In this document: one piece after another, positions 32,491-40,878 of the stretch
Position numbering within the stretch: position 1 is the first letter of the stretch
How the letters are laid out: each line of letters opens with the position of its first letter
DNA from: Micropruina sp.
GTDB taxonomy: Bacteria > Actinomycetota > Actinomycetes > Propionibacteriales > Propionibacteriaceae
Length of the DNA stretch: 64,000 nucleotides
Direction of reading: 5' to 3'
Assembly (NCBI GenBank): GCA_016716635.1
Contig: JADJVZ010000011.1
Span: 496,001-560,000 of the forward strand
Translations under genes and position numbers: made by a program
Notes under the pieces: generated by a model
Database searches by the model: none
Seen by the model: only the letters and a program-made list of their open reading frames with translations
Told to the model about the DNA's origin: nothing

Positions 32491-34607
32491 TGAGCGAAAA
32501 GTCTCGTACCAAGAAGATCGTGGACGACACCATCTCAGCGGCACTCGGCGTGATCCCCGACGAGCCCGGTGCGGCCGACCCGAGCTTCGACGCTCCGGTC
32601 AGCGGCCACGACACGGGCCTGGCGGATTACTACATCGTGGGTGCCGAAATCGGTGACACCAAGGCCAAGACTGACCTCCCCGTGGAGCAGATCTGGTCCC
32701 AGCGCAAGTTCGACGCTAAGCTCGTCAACCCGGCCAACCGCCGCAAGCTGACGGTCATCATCGTGGGTACCGGCCTCGCCGGTGGCGCTGCTGCAGCCTC
32801 GCTCGGCGAGGCTGGCTACAACGTCTTGAACTTCTGTTACCAAGACACCCCGCGTCGCGCCCACTCGATCGCGGCGCAGGGCGGCATCAATGCGGCAAAG
32901 AACTACCGCAACGACAACGACTCGACGTACCGGCTGTTCTACGACACGGTCAAGGGTGGCGACTACCGCGCCCGCGAGACCAACGTGTACCGCCTGGCCG
33001 AGGTCAGCGCGAACATCATCGATCAGTGCGTGGCTCAGGGCGTTCCTTTCGCTCGTGAGTACGGCGGTCTGCTCGACACGCGTTCGTTCGGTGGCGTCCA
33101 GGTGCAGCGCACCTTCTACGCGCGGGGGCAAACGGGTCAGCAGTTGCTGATCGGCGCCTACCAGCAGTTGGAGCGCCAGGTGAAGGCTGGCACGGTCAAG
33201 ATGTTCCCCCGCCACGAGATGATGGAACTCATCGTCTCCGACGGTCGGGCTCGGGGCATTGTTTCTCGCGACATGGTGACCGGCGCGGTCGAGCCCCACG
33301 TGGCCGACGTCGTTGTGCTCGCCACGGGCGGCTACGGCAACGTGTTCTTCCTCTCCACGAACGCGATGGGCTGCAACGTCACGGCCGGCTGGCGGGCGCA
33401 CCGCAAGGGCGCCTACTTCGGCAACCCGTGCTATACGCAGATCCACCCGACCTGCATCCCGGTGCACGGTGAATCGCAGTCGAAGCTGACCTTGATGTCG
33501 GAGTCGCTGCGTAACGACGGACGCATCTGGGTGCCGAAGCGCGCCGAGGATTGCGACAAGGAGCCCACGGCCATCGCCGAGGAGGACCGCGACTACTACC
33601 TGGAGCGGATCTACCCGGCGTTCGGCAACCTGGTGCCGCGTGACATCGCGTCTCGCCAGGCCAAGAACATGTGCGACGAAGGTCGTGGCGTGGGTCCGTT
33701 GGTCAAGGAACTCGACGACCAAGGCAACGTCAAGATGGTGCGACGCGGGGTCTACCTCGACTTCGCCGATGCCATCAAGCGTTTGGGCGAAGACAAGGTG
33801 CGGGCTAGCTACGGCAACCTGTTCGACATGTACGCGCAGATCACCGGTGAGAACCCGTACAAGGTGCCGATGCGCATCTACCCCGCCGTCCACTACACGA
33901 TGGGTGGTGTCTGGGTTGACTACGACCTGATGACATCCATTCCGGGCTTGTACGTGGCTGGCGAGGCGAACTTCTCCGATCACGGTGCCAACCGCCTTGG
34001 CGCTTCGGCGCTCATGCAGGGCCTTGCGGACGGCTACTTCGTCCTGCCCAACACGATCAACGACTACCTCGCCGATGCCACCAAGCACGGCGGTATCAAG
34101 CTCGACGACCCCGCGGTTGTCGAAGCGGTCGCGGACGTGCAGGGTCGGATCGACAAGCTGCTTGCCATCAACGGCACCCGCACCGTCGACAGCTTCCACA
34201 AGGAGCTTGGACGGATCATGTGGGAGTACTGCGGCATGGAGCGCACCGAGGAGGGCCTCAAGCTCGCGATCTCGAAGATCCGGGCGCTGCGCGAAGAGTT
34301 CTGGACGAACGTCAAGGTGACGGGCGTCAACGAGGACTTCAACCAGACGCTCGAACGCGCCGGACGCGTGGCTGACTTCATGGAGCTCGGCGAGCTCATG
34401 TGCGTCGACGCGCTGCACCGTCGCGAGTCGTGCGGTGGGCACTTCCGGGCCGAGTCCCAGACCGAAGACGGCGAGGCGCTGCGTCACGACGACCAGTTCC
34501 TCTACGTGGCGGCGTGGGAGTTCGCGGGGACCGGCGCCAAGCCGATCCTGCATAAGGAGCCCCTCGTCTACAAGGCAATCGAGCTGAAGCAACGGAGTTA
34601 CAAGTGA
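32490..34607 (+). CDS. sdhA: Succinate dehydrogenase/fumarate reductase flavoprotein subunit
   Basis: 705 residues. FAD-binding Rossmann motif IIVGTGLAGGAAAASLGE near residue 87. RRAHSIAAQGGINAAKNY contains the His for covalent FAD. HPTCIPVHGE and the Arg of RLGASALMQGLADG belong to the dicarboxylate site. The unusually long N-terminal 75 residues precede the Rossmann fold, as in the b558-type enzymes. It can oxidise succinate or, in fermenters such as propionibacteria, reduce fumarate; the direction cannot be read from sequence. Coupled to sdhC (1-nt overlap) and sdhB (4-nt overlap). Confidence 0.96.
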   Translation: MSEKSRTKKIVDDTISAALGVIPDEPGAADPSFDAPVSGHDTGLADYYIVGAEIGDTKAKTDLPVEQIWSQRKFDAKLVNPANRRKLTVIIVGTGLAGGAAAASLGEAGYNVLNFCYQDTPRRAHSIAAQGGINAAKNYRNDNDSTYRLFYDTVKGGDYRARETNVYRLAEVSANIIDQCVAQGVPFAREYGGLLDTRSFGGVQVQRTFYARGQTGQQLLIGAYQQLERQVKAGTVKMFPRHEMMELIVSDGRARGIVSRDMVTGAVEPHVADVVVLATGGYGNVFFLSTNAMGCNVTAGWRAHRKGAYFGNPCYTQIHPTCIPVHGESQSKLTLMSESLRNDGRIWVPKRAEDCDKEPTAIAEEDRDYYLERIYPAFGNLVPRDIASRQAKNMCDEGRGVGPLVKELDDQGNVKMVRRGVYLDFADAIKRLGEDKVRASYGNLFDMYAQITGENPYKVPMRIYPAVHYTMGGVWVDYDLMTSIPGLYVAGEANFSDHGANRLGASALMQGLADGYFVLPNTINDYLADATKHGGIKLDDPAVVEAVADVQGRIDKLLAINGTRTVDSFHKELGRIMWEYCGMERTEEGLKLAISKIRALREEFWTNVKVTGVNEDFNQTLERAGRVADFMELGELMCVDALHRRESCGGHFRAESQTEDGEALRHDDQFLYVAAWEFAGTGAKPILHKEPLVYKAIELKQRSYK

Positions 34608-35353
34608 ACGTCACTCTTCGGATTTGGCGGCAGGCCAACGCCTCCGCCAAGGGCCAGATGGTCACCTACCAGGTCCAGGACGTCTCCAAAGACATGTCCT
34701 TCCTGGAGATGCTCGACATGCTGAATGAGCAACTCTCGGTCAGTGGCGAAGAGCCGGTGGCCTTCGACCACGACTGCCGCGAGGGCATCTGTGGCATGTG
34801 TGGCGTGGTCATCAACGGCCTCGCGCACGGCGGTGCCCAGACCACCACGTGCCAGTTGCACATGCGTCACTTCGAGGACGGCGCGGTCATCGACATCGAG
34901 CCATGGCGGGCGGGCTCGTTCCCGGTCATCAAGGACCTCGTGGTCGACCGCACGGCCTTCGATCGGATCATCCAGGCCGGTGGCTTCATCAGCTCCAACA
35001 CCGGTTCGGCCCCCGACGCCCACGCGGCGCCGGTAGGGAAGCTCCAGGCGGATCGGGCGTTCGACGCGGCAACCTGCATCGGCTGCGGCGCCTGCGTGGC
35101 GGCTTGCCCGAACGGTTCGGCGATGTTGTTCACCTCGGCCAAGATCACCCACCTGGCGATGCTCCCGCAGGGTCAGCCTGAGCGGTACCTCCGCGTCAAG
35201 TCGATGGTGGCGCAGCACGACGAAGAAGGCTTCGGCGGCTGCACCAACATCGGTGAATGTGCGGCGGTCTGCCCGAAGCAGATCCCGTTGGATGTCATCA
35301 GCCAGCTCAACCGCGACCTGATTGCCTCGCTGTTCAAGAAGGACGGCAAGTAG
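34604..35353 (+). CDS. sdhB: Succinate dehydrogenase/fumarate reductase iron-sulfur subunit
   Basis: 249 residues. The [2Fe-2S] ligands are CREGICGMCG and the later CQLH; the [4Fe-4S]/[3Fe-4S] part has CIGCGACVAACP and CTNIGECAAVCP. GTG start overlapping sdhA by 4 nt. A long GC hairpin follows, so the operon is sdhCAB. Confidence 0.96.
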   Translation: MNVTLRIWRQANASAKGQMVTYQVQDVSKDMSFLEMLDMLNEQLSVSGEEPVAFDHDCREGICGMCGVVINGLAHGGAQTTTCQLHMRHFEDGAVIDIEPWRAGSFPVIKDLVVDRTAFDRIIQAGGFISSNTGSAPDAHAAPVGKLQADRAFDAATCIGCGACVAACPNGSAMLFTSAKITHLAMLPQGQPERYLRVKSMVAQHDEEGFGGCTNIGECAAVCPKQIPLDVISQLNRDLIASLFKKDGK

Positions 35354-35367
35354 CCAACGCGCCTACG

Positions 35368-35402
35368 GTGGGGGCTCGGACGTTTGACGTCCGGGCCCCC
35401 AC
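35368..35402 (+). terminator. Long hairpin after sdhB
   Basis: GTGGGGGC-T-CGGACG (35368-35382), TTTGA loop, CGTCCG-G-GCCCCCAC: 15 bp with one T-G pair. No T-run, so probably a Rho-assisted terminator or 3' stabiliser. Confidence 0.7.
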
Positions 35403-35484
35403 GGGCGTTCGCGGGGGCAGGCGCGGTGTCCAAGGCTGGCGGCGGATTTCTGTCGGGCACCGCGGCTATGGCAGACTTGGCGAG

Positions 35485-35530
35485 TTGCGCGCGGTCGCCC
35501 CTGCCACAGGGGGACGGTGACGGCGCGCAA
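35485..35530 (+). promoter_or_regulatory. Structured 5' leader of rplS
   Basis: Outer arms TTGCGCGC (35485-35492) and GCGCGCAA (35523-35530) enclose GTC-CCCCTG-CCA-CAGGGG-GAC with one bulge. It lies 45 nt before the L19 start. Such folded leaders are typical of ribosomal-protein autoregulation; binding of L19 is inference. Confidence 0.6.
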
Positions 35531-35575
35531 TCATTTCACAGCAATCGAAGTGACCTGTGGCACTGAGGAAGCAAC

Positions 35576-35926
35576 ATGAACAAGCTCATTGCGGAAGTCA
35601 CGGCCTCGGCCCTGCGTACCGACATCCCGAAGTTCCGTGCCGGCGATTCCGTCAAGGTGCACGTCCGGGTTATCGAGGGTAACCGCTCCCGTATTCAGAT
35701 TTTTGCCGGCGTGGTTATCTCGCGCACGGCTACCGGCATCGCCGAGGCGTTCACCGTCCGCAAGGTGTCCTTCGGCACTGGCGTCGAGCGCACCTTCCCG
35801 CTGCACAGCCCGATCATCGAGAAGATCGAGGTCGAGCGTTACGGTGACGTCCGTCGCGCCAAGCTCTATTACCTGCGCGGTCTGCGCGGCAAGAAGGCCA
35901 AGATCAAGGAGAAGCGCGATCGCTGA
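35576..35926 (+). CDS. rplS: 50S ribosomal protein L19
   Basis: 116 residues with the L19 signature (FRAGDSVKVHVRVIEGNRSRIQIFAGVVI and LYYLRGLRGKKAKIKEK). GAGGAAG-type ribosome site. Strong terminator downstream and structured leader upstream indicate a single-gene transcript. L19 usually follows trmD; here about 5.4 kb with a deacetylase and sdhCAB separates them. Confidence 0.98.
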   Translation: MNKLIAEVTASALRTDIPKFRAGDSVKVHVRVIEGNRSRIQIFAGVVISRTATGIAEAFTVRKVSFGTGVERTFPLHSPIIEKIEVERYGDVRRAKLYYLRGLRGKKAKIKEKRDR

Positions 35927-35940
35927 TCTCGCTCAGAGTC

Positions 35941-35976
35941 GACCGGCCCGCAAAAAGCGGGCCGGTCTTCTTTTTG
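35941..35976 (+). terminator. Rho-independent terminator of rplS
   Basis: GACCGGCCCGC, A5 loop, GCGGGCCGGTC, then TTCTTTTTG. Perfect 11-bp stem. Confidence 0.95.
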
Positions 35977-35980
35977 CGCC

Positions 35981-35986
35981 TACGAT
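35981..35986 (+). promoter_or_regulatory. -10 element of a leaderless promoter for lepB
   Basis: TACGAT, then 6 nt, then the GTG at 35993, directly after the rplS terminator. Confidence 0.6.
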
Positions 35987-35992
35987 GGTCCG

Positions 35993-36802
35993 GTGAATGC
36001 ACAAGAGGATGCCGTGAGCGACGGATCCGACATCCCCCGTAGCAGGCAGCAAGAGAGTCGGCGGCGACCCAATGCCTTCGTCCAACTGCTCAAGGATCTG
36101 GTCTTCGTCATTGTGGGAGCGTTGATCGCCTCCACGTTGCTGCGGGTCTTCGTCGCGCAGATGTTCGTGATCCCATCCGGGTCGATGGAAACCACACTGA
36201 TGGTTCGTGACCGGGTCGTGGTGCAAAAGCTCATCGGCTACCAGCGCGGCGACGTGATCGTCTTTCGTGATGTCAATGGCTGGCTGGCGCCCGCACCGAC
36301 CGATAGCAGCCTGATCCACAAGGGCTTGGTCTTCATCGGGCTCTGGCCGGACGAGTCTTCCAATCACTTGGTGAAGCGGCTCATTGGCCTGCCGGGGGAT
36401 CACGTGACCTGTTGCGACAACTCCGGGCGGCTGAGCGTCAACGGGGTGGCGCTCGACGAGACCGCCTACCTTTACAAGGACGCGAACGGGCGCCAAGCGG
36501 CTCCCTCGGACTACCCCTTCGACGTGGTGGTGCCCGCCGGGCACGTGTTCGTGATGGGCGACCACCGCAATAACTCCCTCGATAGTCGCTGTCACCTCGA
36601 CGAAAAGGGGCTCTTGGGCTCGGCCCTCGGCGATTCGGCGTTCGTCCCGACCAGCGCCATCGTCGGTAGCACGGTCGCGGTGGCGTTCCCCTTCAATCGC
36701 TTTAAAACGATGGGTGTGCCTGCCGCGTTCGCGGGGATTCCGAGTGCCTCGGGCTCGCCACCGACACAGGCGGTGATTACCGGGTCGCCGCCGGCCTGCT
36801 GA
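35993..36802 (+). CDS. lepB: Signal peptidase I
   Basis: 269 residues. One N-terminal TM helix (about 30-55). The catalytic Ser is in VIPSGSMETTL, the general-base Lys in VKRLIGLPGD, and box E is GDHRNNSLDSR. It cleaves signal peptides outside the membrane. The Pro/Ser-rich tail after residue 240 is extra. Its stop overlaps rnhB (TGATG). Confidence 0.95.
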   Translation: MNAQEDAVSDGSDIPRSRQQESRRRPNAFVQLLKDLVFVIVGALIASTLLRVFVAQMFVIPSGSMETTLMVRDRVVVQKLIGYQRGDVIVFRDVNGWLAPAPTDSSLIHKGLVFIGLWPDESSNHLVKRLIGLPGDHVTCCDNSGRLSVNGVALDETAYLYKDANGRQAAPSDYPFDVVVPAGHVFVMGDHRNNSLDSRCHLDEKGLLGSALGDSAFVPTSAIVGSTVAVAFPFNRFKTMGVPAAFAGIPSASGSPPTQAVITGSPPAC

Positions 36803-37449
36803 TGGGGTTCGTGGTCCGGCGCGACGCCGGCCCCTACGGCTACGAAGAGGCGTTGCGTCGCGCCGGATTTCGCCGGGTGGCGGGCACCGACGAGGCAGGC
36901 CGTGGAGCCTGTGCGGGGCCTCTGGTGGCTGCGGCGGTCATGCTCGACCCGCGTCCGAGCCGGGTCATCGAGGGGCTCAACGATTCCAAGCTGCTCACGG
37001 CGAAACAGCGGGAACGGCTCTACGACCTCATTGTCGAGCGCGCCCTGGCGTGGTCGGTGGTCAGCCTTGAACCCGAGGAGTGCGACCGGTTGGGCATGCA
37101 CGTGGCGAACCTGGCGGCGCTACGTCGTTCGGTCTGGCGCCTGGATCCCGCCCCCGATTTCACCTTGTCGGACGGATTCGGGGTTGACGGGTTGACCATG
37201 CCGACCCTGGCGGTCTGGAAGGGCGATCAAGTTGCCGCGTGTGTGTCGGCGGCTTCGATTATCGCCAAGGTCACCCGCGATCGCGCCATGGGCGCCCTGC
37301 ACGAACACCACCCGGAGTACCGATTCGATATTCACAAGGGGTATTGCACGCCGCTGCATCAGCAGGCGCTGGAGGCCCACGGTCCGAGCGCGGTGCATCG
37401 GTGGAGGTTCGAGAACGTGCGACGAACAGCTAGAGTGGTGGAGCCATGA
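36802..37449 (+). CDS. rnhB: Ribonuclease HII
   Basis: 215 residues. Removes ribonucleotides from DNA-RNA hybrids. The Asp-Glu of the active site is in GTDEAGRGACAGPL; further acidic residues are in LNDSKLL and the late Asp region; KVTRDRAM and KGYCTPLHQQAL are family marks. 1-nt overlap with lepB and 4-nt overlap with the DUF2469 gene. Confidence 0.95.
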   Translation: MGFVVRRDAGPYGYEEALRRAGFRRVAGTDEAGRGACAGPLVAAAVMLDPRPSRVIEGLNDSKLLTAKQRERLYDLIVERALAWSVVSLEPEECDRLGMHVANLAALRRSVWRLDPAPDFTLSDGFGVDGLTMPTLAVWKGDQVAACVSAASIIAKVTRDRAMGALHEHHPEYRFDIHKGYCTPLHQQALEAHGPSAVHRWRFENVRRTARVVEP

Positions 37450-37757
37450 GCGCTGAAGACCTAGAACAGTACGAGAGCGTCCTCGAACTCCAGTTGTACA
37501 AGGAGTACAAGGACGTTGTCGGAATCTTCACGTACGCCGTGGAGACCGAGCGCCGCTTCTATCTTTGCAACGCCGTCGACCTGAAGGTACGCACCGAGGG
37601 TGGCGACGTTTACTACGAGGTTTCGATGGGCGACGCCTGGGTATGGGACATGTACCGCCCGGCGCGCTTCGTGAAGAGCGCCAAGGTCCTCACGTTCCGC
37701 GACGTCTCCATCGAGGAGATCGCCCACAGCGACCTGCAGGTCCCCAACTCGCTGTAA
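37446..37757 (+). CDS. DUF2469 protein
   Basis: 103 residues, an actinobacteria-specific family that always sits after rnhB. Starts MSAEDLEQYESVLELQLYKEYKDVV and has a high aromatic content. Function unknown. ATGA overlap with rnhB shows co-translation. Confidence 0.9.
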   Translation: MSAEDLEQYESVLELQLYKEYKDVVGIFTYAVETERRFYLCNAVDLKVRTEGGDVYYEVSMGDAWVWDMYRPARFVKSAKVLTFRDVSIEEIAHSDLQVPNSL

Positions 37758-37787
37758 CGCTCGGGCAGTCGGCGCCCGTGGCGCGGG

Positions 37788-37796
37788 TTATCCACA
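37788..37796 (+). promoter_or_regulatory. Single consensus DnaA box
   Basis: TTATCCACA, the exact E. coli-type DnaA box, in the 90-bp gap before the UPF0102 gene. A lone box may titrate DnaA or regulate; it does not make an origin. Confidence 0.45.
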
Positions 37797-37847
37797 GATT
37801 TCGTCCTTGGTGACGGATTTCGGGGTTGCCCGCCGAGCGTAGGGGGC

Positions 37848-38201
37848 GTGAGCGGACAAGAACTCGGGCAACGCGGCGAAGACCTCGCCGCCGCTCATTT
37901 GACGCGCTTGGGCTGGCGTCTGGTGTGCCGAAATTGGCGGTGCCCCCGTGGCGAGATCGACATCATCGCGGTCGATGACCAAGCCTTGGTCTTCTGCGAG
38001 GTCAAGACACGAGCGGGGCTCGGGTACGGCGATCCGCTGGAGGCGATCACCTACGCGAAGGTGACGAAGCTCCGCGAGCTGGCGAGCTACTGGCTGCAAA
38101 CGAACCCGGTCCGCGGAGCGGTCCGGTTCGATGCGATCGGGGTCGTCATCGAGCGTGGCTGTGAGCCGCGCCTGTCCCACGTGCGCGGGGTGACGACATG
38201 A
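37848..38201 (+). CDS. yraN: UPF0102 (YraN) nuclease-like protein
   Basis: 117 residues. Restriction-endonuclease-like fold: GQRGEDLAAAHL, then RCPRGEIDIIAVDDQALVFCEVKTR with the D...E-x-K core. Role unclear, thought to be DNA processing with ComM/DprA. GTG start; 4-nt overlap with the Mg-chelatase-like gene. Confidence 0.93.
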   Translation: MSGQELGQRGEDLAAAHLTRLGWRLVCRNWRCPRGEIDIIAVDDQALVFCEVKTRAGLGYGDPLEAITYAKVTKLRELASYWLQTNPVRGAVRFDAIGVVIERGCEPRLSHVRGVTT

Positions 38202-39733
38202 CCTTCGCCCGGGCCTGGTCGGTCGCACTGGTCGGTGTCGAGGGGCGGCTCATCGAGGTCGAGGCCTATCTGGGCGGCGGCCTCCCGCGCACGGTCATCA
38301 TCGGGCTGGCGGACGCCTCCTTGGCTGAGGCCCGCGATCGCACCAAGGCGGCCGTCCTTTGCGCGGGCTTTCGCTGGCCACCGCAGGCGCTCACCGTCAA
38401 CTTGTCGCCGGCCACGCTGCCCAAGACGGGCAGCCACTACGACTTGGCCATCGTGGCAGCCGTGATGGCGGCGCTCGGCGACGTGCCGGTGGACTCCTTG
38501 GAGGCGACCGTGCTGTTGGGCGAGCTGGGGCTCGACGCCCGGGTGCGCCCCGTCCGGGGGGTGCTGCCGGCGTTGCTGGCGGCGGCTGACCGTGGCCTGA
38601 CCCGGGCGATTGTGCCCGCGCTGCAGGTGGGGGAAGCCTCGCTGGTCGAGGGGCTCAGTGTGTGGGGCGTGCAGACCTTGGGTGAGGTGGCGGCGGTGCT
38701 GCGCGGGGAACCAGTGGTCTCGGCGCCGCCGGAGATCGCAGTGGCCGCGCGCCCAGCCGACAGCGCCGACCTGCGCGACGTGGTCGGCCAGGCCGAGGCG
38801 AAGTTCGCCCTCGAGGTGGCGGCCGCCGGGCGGCACCATCTCTTCATGACCGGACCGCCGGGGGTGGGCAAGACGCTCCTCGCCGAGCGGCTGCCGGGCC
38901 TGCTCCCGGAGCTCGATCTGGCAGAGGCGCTCGAGGTGTCGGCGATCCATTCGTTGACCGGCGAACCATTGGAGGCCGGGCTGATCCGGCGCCCCCCGTA
39001 TGCCGACCCGCACCACTCGGCCTCAATCGCCAGCATGGTCGGCGGCGGGGCCATGGTGGCGCTCCCGGGCTCGGTGTCGAAGGCGCATCGAGGAGTGCTG
39101 TTCTTGGACGAGGCGCCCGAGTTCTCGCCGAAGGTGATGGAGGCGTTGCGGGTTCCGTTGGAGTCCGGTCGGATCACGCTGGGGCGCTCCCTGGCCACCA
39201 CCACCTATCCGGCGCGTTTCCAGTTGGTGATGGCGGCCAATCCCTGCCCCTGCGGGCGCTACGGGGTGAAAGGGGCACAATGCCACTGCCCGCCCATGAG
39301 CGTGCGCCGCTACGCGGAGCGCCTCTCGGGGCCGGTGCTCGACCGCGTGGATCTCACCCAGCGGCTGTTGCCGATGCGCCGCTCCTATCTCAGGGCCGTT
39401 GTCGGCACGGGCGAGGATTCCCGCGCCGTCGCGGCCCGGGTCCTGGCCGCCCGAGAGCGGCAGGCCCATCGGTTCCGAGGGCACTTCTGGCGCACCAACG
39501 GAGAAGTGCCGGGGCCGGAGCTCCGGCGCCGCTACCCGCTGCCCGACGGGGTGGAGATCCTCGATGCCGCGGTGGCAACAGGACGATTGAGCGCTCGCGG
39601 CGTCGACAAGGTTCTGCGCGTCAGTTGGACGCTCGCCGATCTCGACGGAGCCGAGCGCCCGCTTGCCCAGCATCTGCATACCGCCCTGGCGCTGCGCTGC
39701 GGCGACGACGGGAGGAACGATGGACGAGCGTGA
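38198..39733 (+). CDS. comM: ComM/YifB-type Mg-chelatase-like AAA+ protein
   Basis: 511 residues. N-terminal ChlI-like domain (VEVEAYLGGGLP-like start, LSPATLPK), Walker A TGPPGVGKTLLAERLPG, Walker B VLFLDEAPEFS, and the cysteine cluster NPCPCGRYG...QCHCPP. ComM in other bacteria is a branch-migration helicase for integrating transformed DNA. It overlaps dprA by 14 nt. Confidence 0.93.
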   Translation: MTFARAWSVALVGVEGRLIEVEAYLGGGLPRTVIIGLADASLAEARDRTKAAVLCAGFRWPPQALTVNLSPATLPKTGSHYDLAIVAAVMAALGDVPVDSLEATVLLGELGLDARVRPVRGVLPALLAAADRGLTRAIVPALQVGEASLVEGLSVWGVQTLGEVAAVLRGEPVVSAPPEIAVAARPADSADLRDVVGQAEAKFALEVAAAGRHHLFMTGPPGVGKTLLAERLPGLLPELDLAEALEVSAIHSLTGEPLEAGLIRRPPYADPHHSASIASMVGGGAMVALPGSVSKAHRGVLFLDEAPEFSPKVMEALRVPLESGRITLGRSLATTTYPARFQLVMAANPCPCGRYGVKGAQCHCPPMSVRRYAERLSGPVLDRVDLTQRLLPMRRSYLRAVVGTGEDSRAVAARVLAARERQAHRFRGHFWRTNGEVPGPELRRRYPLPDGVEILDAAVATGRLSARGVDKVLRVSWTLADLDGAERPLAQHLHTALALRCGDDGRNDGRA

Positions 39734-40829
39734 GGCCCGGATGGGGCTCAGTTGTGTGGTGGAGCCCGGCTCGGGGCCCTTAGGGCGGCTGGTGGAAGCC
39801 GAAGGCCCGGTAGCGGTCTGGCGGGCCCTGCTGGGCGGTGATCGCACCGACCCTTGGGCCGAGCGGGCCCGGCGGCTGCGCCTCGACGAGGTGTCCGCCA
39901 CCGCTGCCGCCCGCCAGATCCGCTTCGTCGTGCCGGGCGACGAGGAATGGCCGGTCGGTGTGGAGGATCTCCGCAACGCGGAGGCGGTCCAGCAACTGGG
40001 GGGTGTGCCGCTTGGCCTGTGGCTGCGCGGCGGCGGGTGCCTCACGGCTCTGGCTTCGCAGAGCGTCGCCATCGTCGGCTCCCGGGCCTCAAGCAGCTAC
40101 GGCGACGCGGTCGCCGAAGACATCGCGGCCGAACTGGGCGAGAGCGGTTGGGCGACAGTGTCGGGCGGCGCCTACGGCATCGATGCGGCGGCCCACCGGG
40201 GGGCGCTGGCGTCCACGACGCCCACGATCGCCGTCCTGGCCGGAGGCGTCGATGAGGCCTACCCGCCCAGTCATCGCGCGCTGTTCGAACGCATTGCCGA
40301 GCACGGTCTCGTGATCTCCGAGCTACCGCCCGGGGCGCATCCGACGCGGGTTCGGTTCATCGCTCGAAATCGGGTGATCGCGTCGCTCTCCATGGGGGTG
40401 GTCATCGTCGAGGCGGCCCATCGCAGCGGGGCGCGGAACACGGTGACCTGGGCGCAGACGGTGGGTCGTCCGGTGATGGCCGTGCCGGGCCCCGTGCACA
40501 GTGTGACCTCCGCGACGCCACATCGGCTGCTCCGCGACCGCGAGGCCGAGCTCGTCACCTGCGCCGACGACGTGGTGCAGGTCCTGGGCCCGTTGGGCAT
40601 CCCCGCGAGACCCCGCCCGTCGCAACATCGAGCGTTGGACGACCTCACCCACGATCAACTGGCCGTCCTGGAGGCGCTCCCCGGGCGGGGGGCGATCACC
40701 CCAGGGGAACTCGCCCTGAGATCGGGGCGGTCCGTGGCCGGCTGCCTGGCGGCCCTAGGCGTGTTGATCGCCCGCGGGCTGGTGGCGGAAGGGGGTGGGC
40801 AGGTGCGGCTAGCCCGAAAGACCGAGTAA
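39720..40829 (+). CDS. dprA: DNA-processing protein DprA
   Basis: 369 residues. The ATG at 39720 follows GGGAGGA; upstream frame is ComM's shadow. The Rossmann-type DprA fold has VAIVGSRASSSYG, TVSGGAYGIDAAAHRGAL, LAGGVDEAYPPSHRALFERI and RFIARNRVIASLS. A C-terminal winged helix (about 310-365) is present. DprA loads RecA on incoming ssDNA. With YraN and ComM it forms a putative DNA-uptake/recombination cluster. Confidence 0.95.
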   Translation: MDEREARMGLSCVVEPGSGPLGRLVEAEGPVAVWRALLGGDRTDPWAERARRLRLDEVSATAAARQIRFVVPGDEEWPVGVEDLRNAEAVQQLGGVPLGLWLRGGGCLTALASQSVAIVGSRASSSYGDAVAEDIAAELGESGWATVSGGAYGIDAAAHRGALASTTPTIAVLAGGVDEAYPPSHRALFERIAEHGLVISELPPGAHPTRVRFIARNRVIASLSMGVVIVEAAHRSGARNTVTWAQTVGRPVMAVPGPVHSVTSATPHRLLRDREAELVTCADDVVQVLGPLGIPARPRPSQHRALDDLTHDQLAVLEALPGRGAITPGELALRSGRSVAGCLAALGVLIARGLVAEGGGQVRLARKTE

Positions 40830-40878
40830 CGCTGCGGCCCGTGAGCTGCGGTCAGGCGCGCGGTGGACACCGGTCGCT

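Noticed and set aside
32535..34592. Long open frame antisense to sdhA
   Set aside because: A GC-driven shadow of a certain gene; no ribosome site or family similarity.
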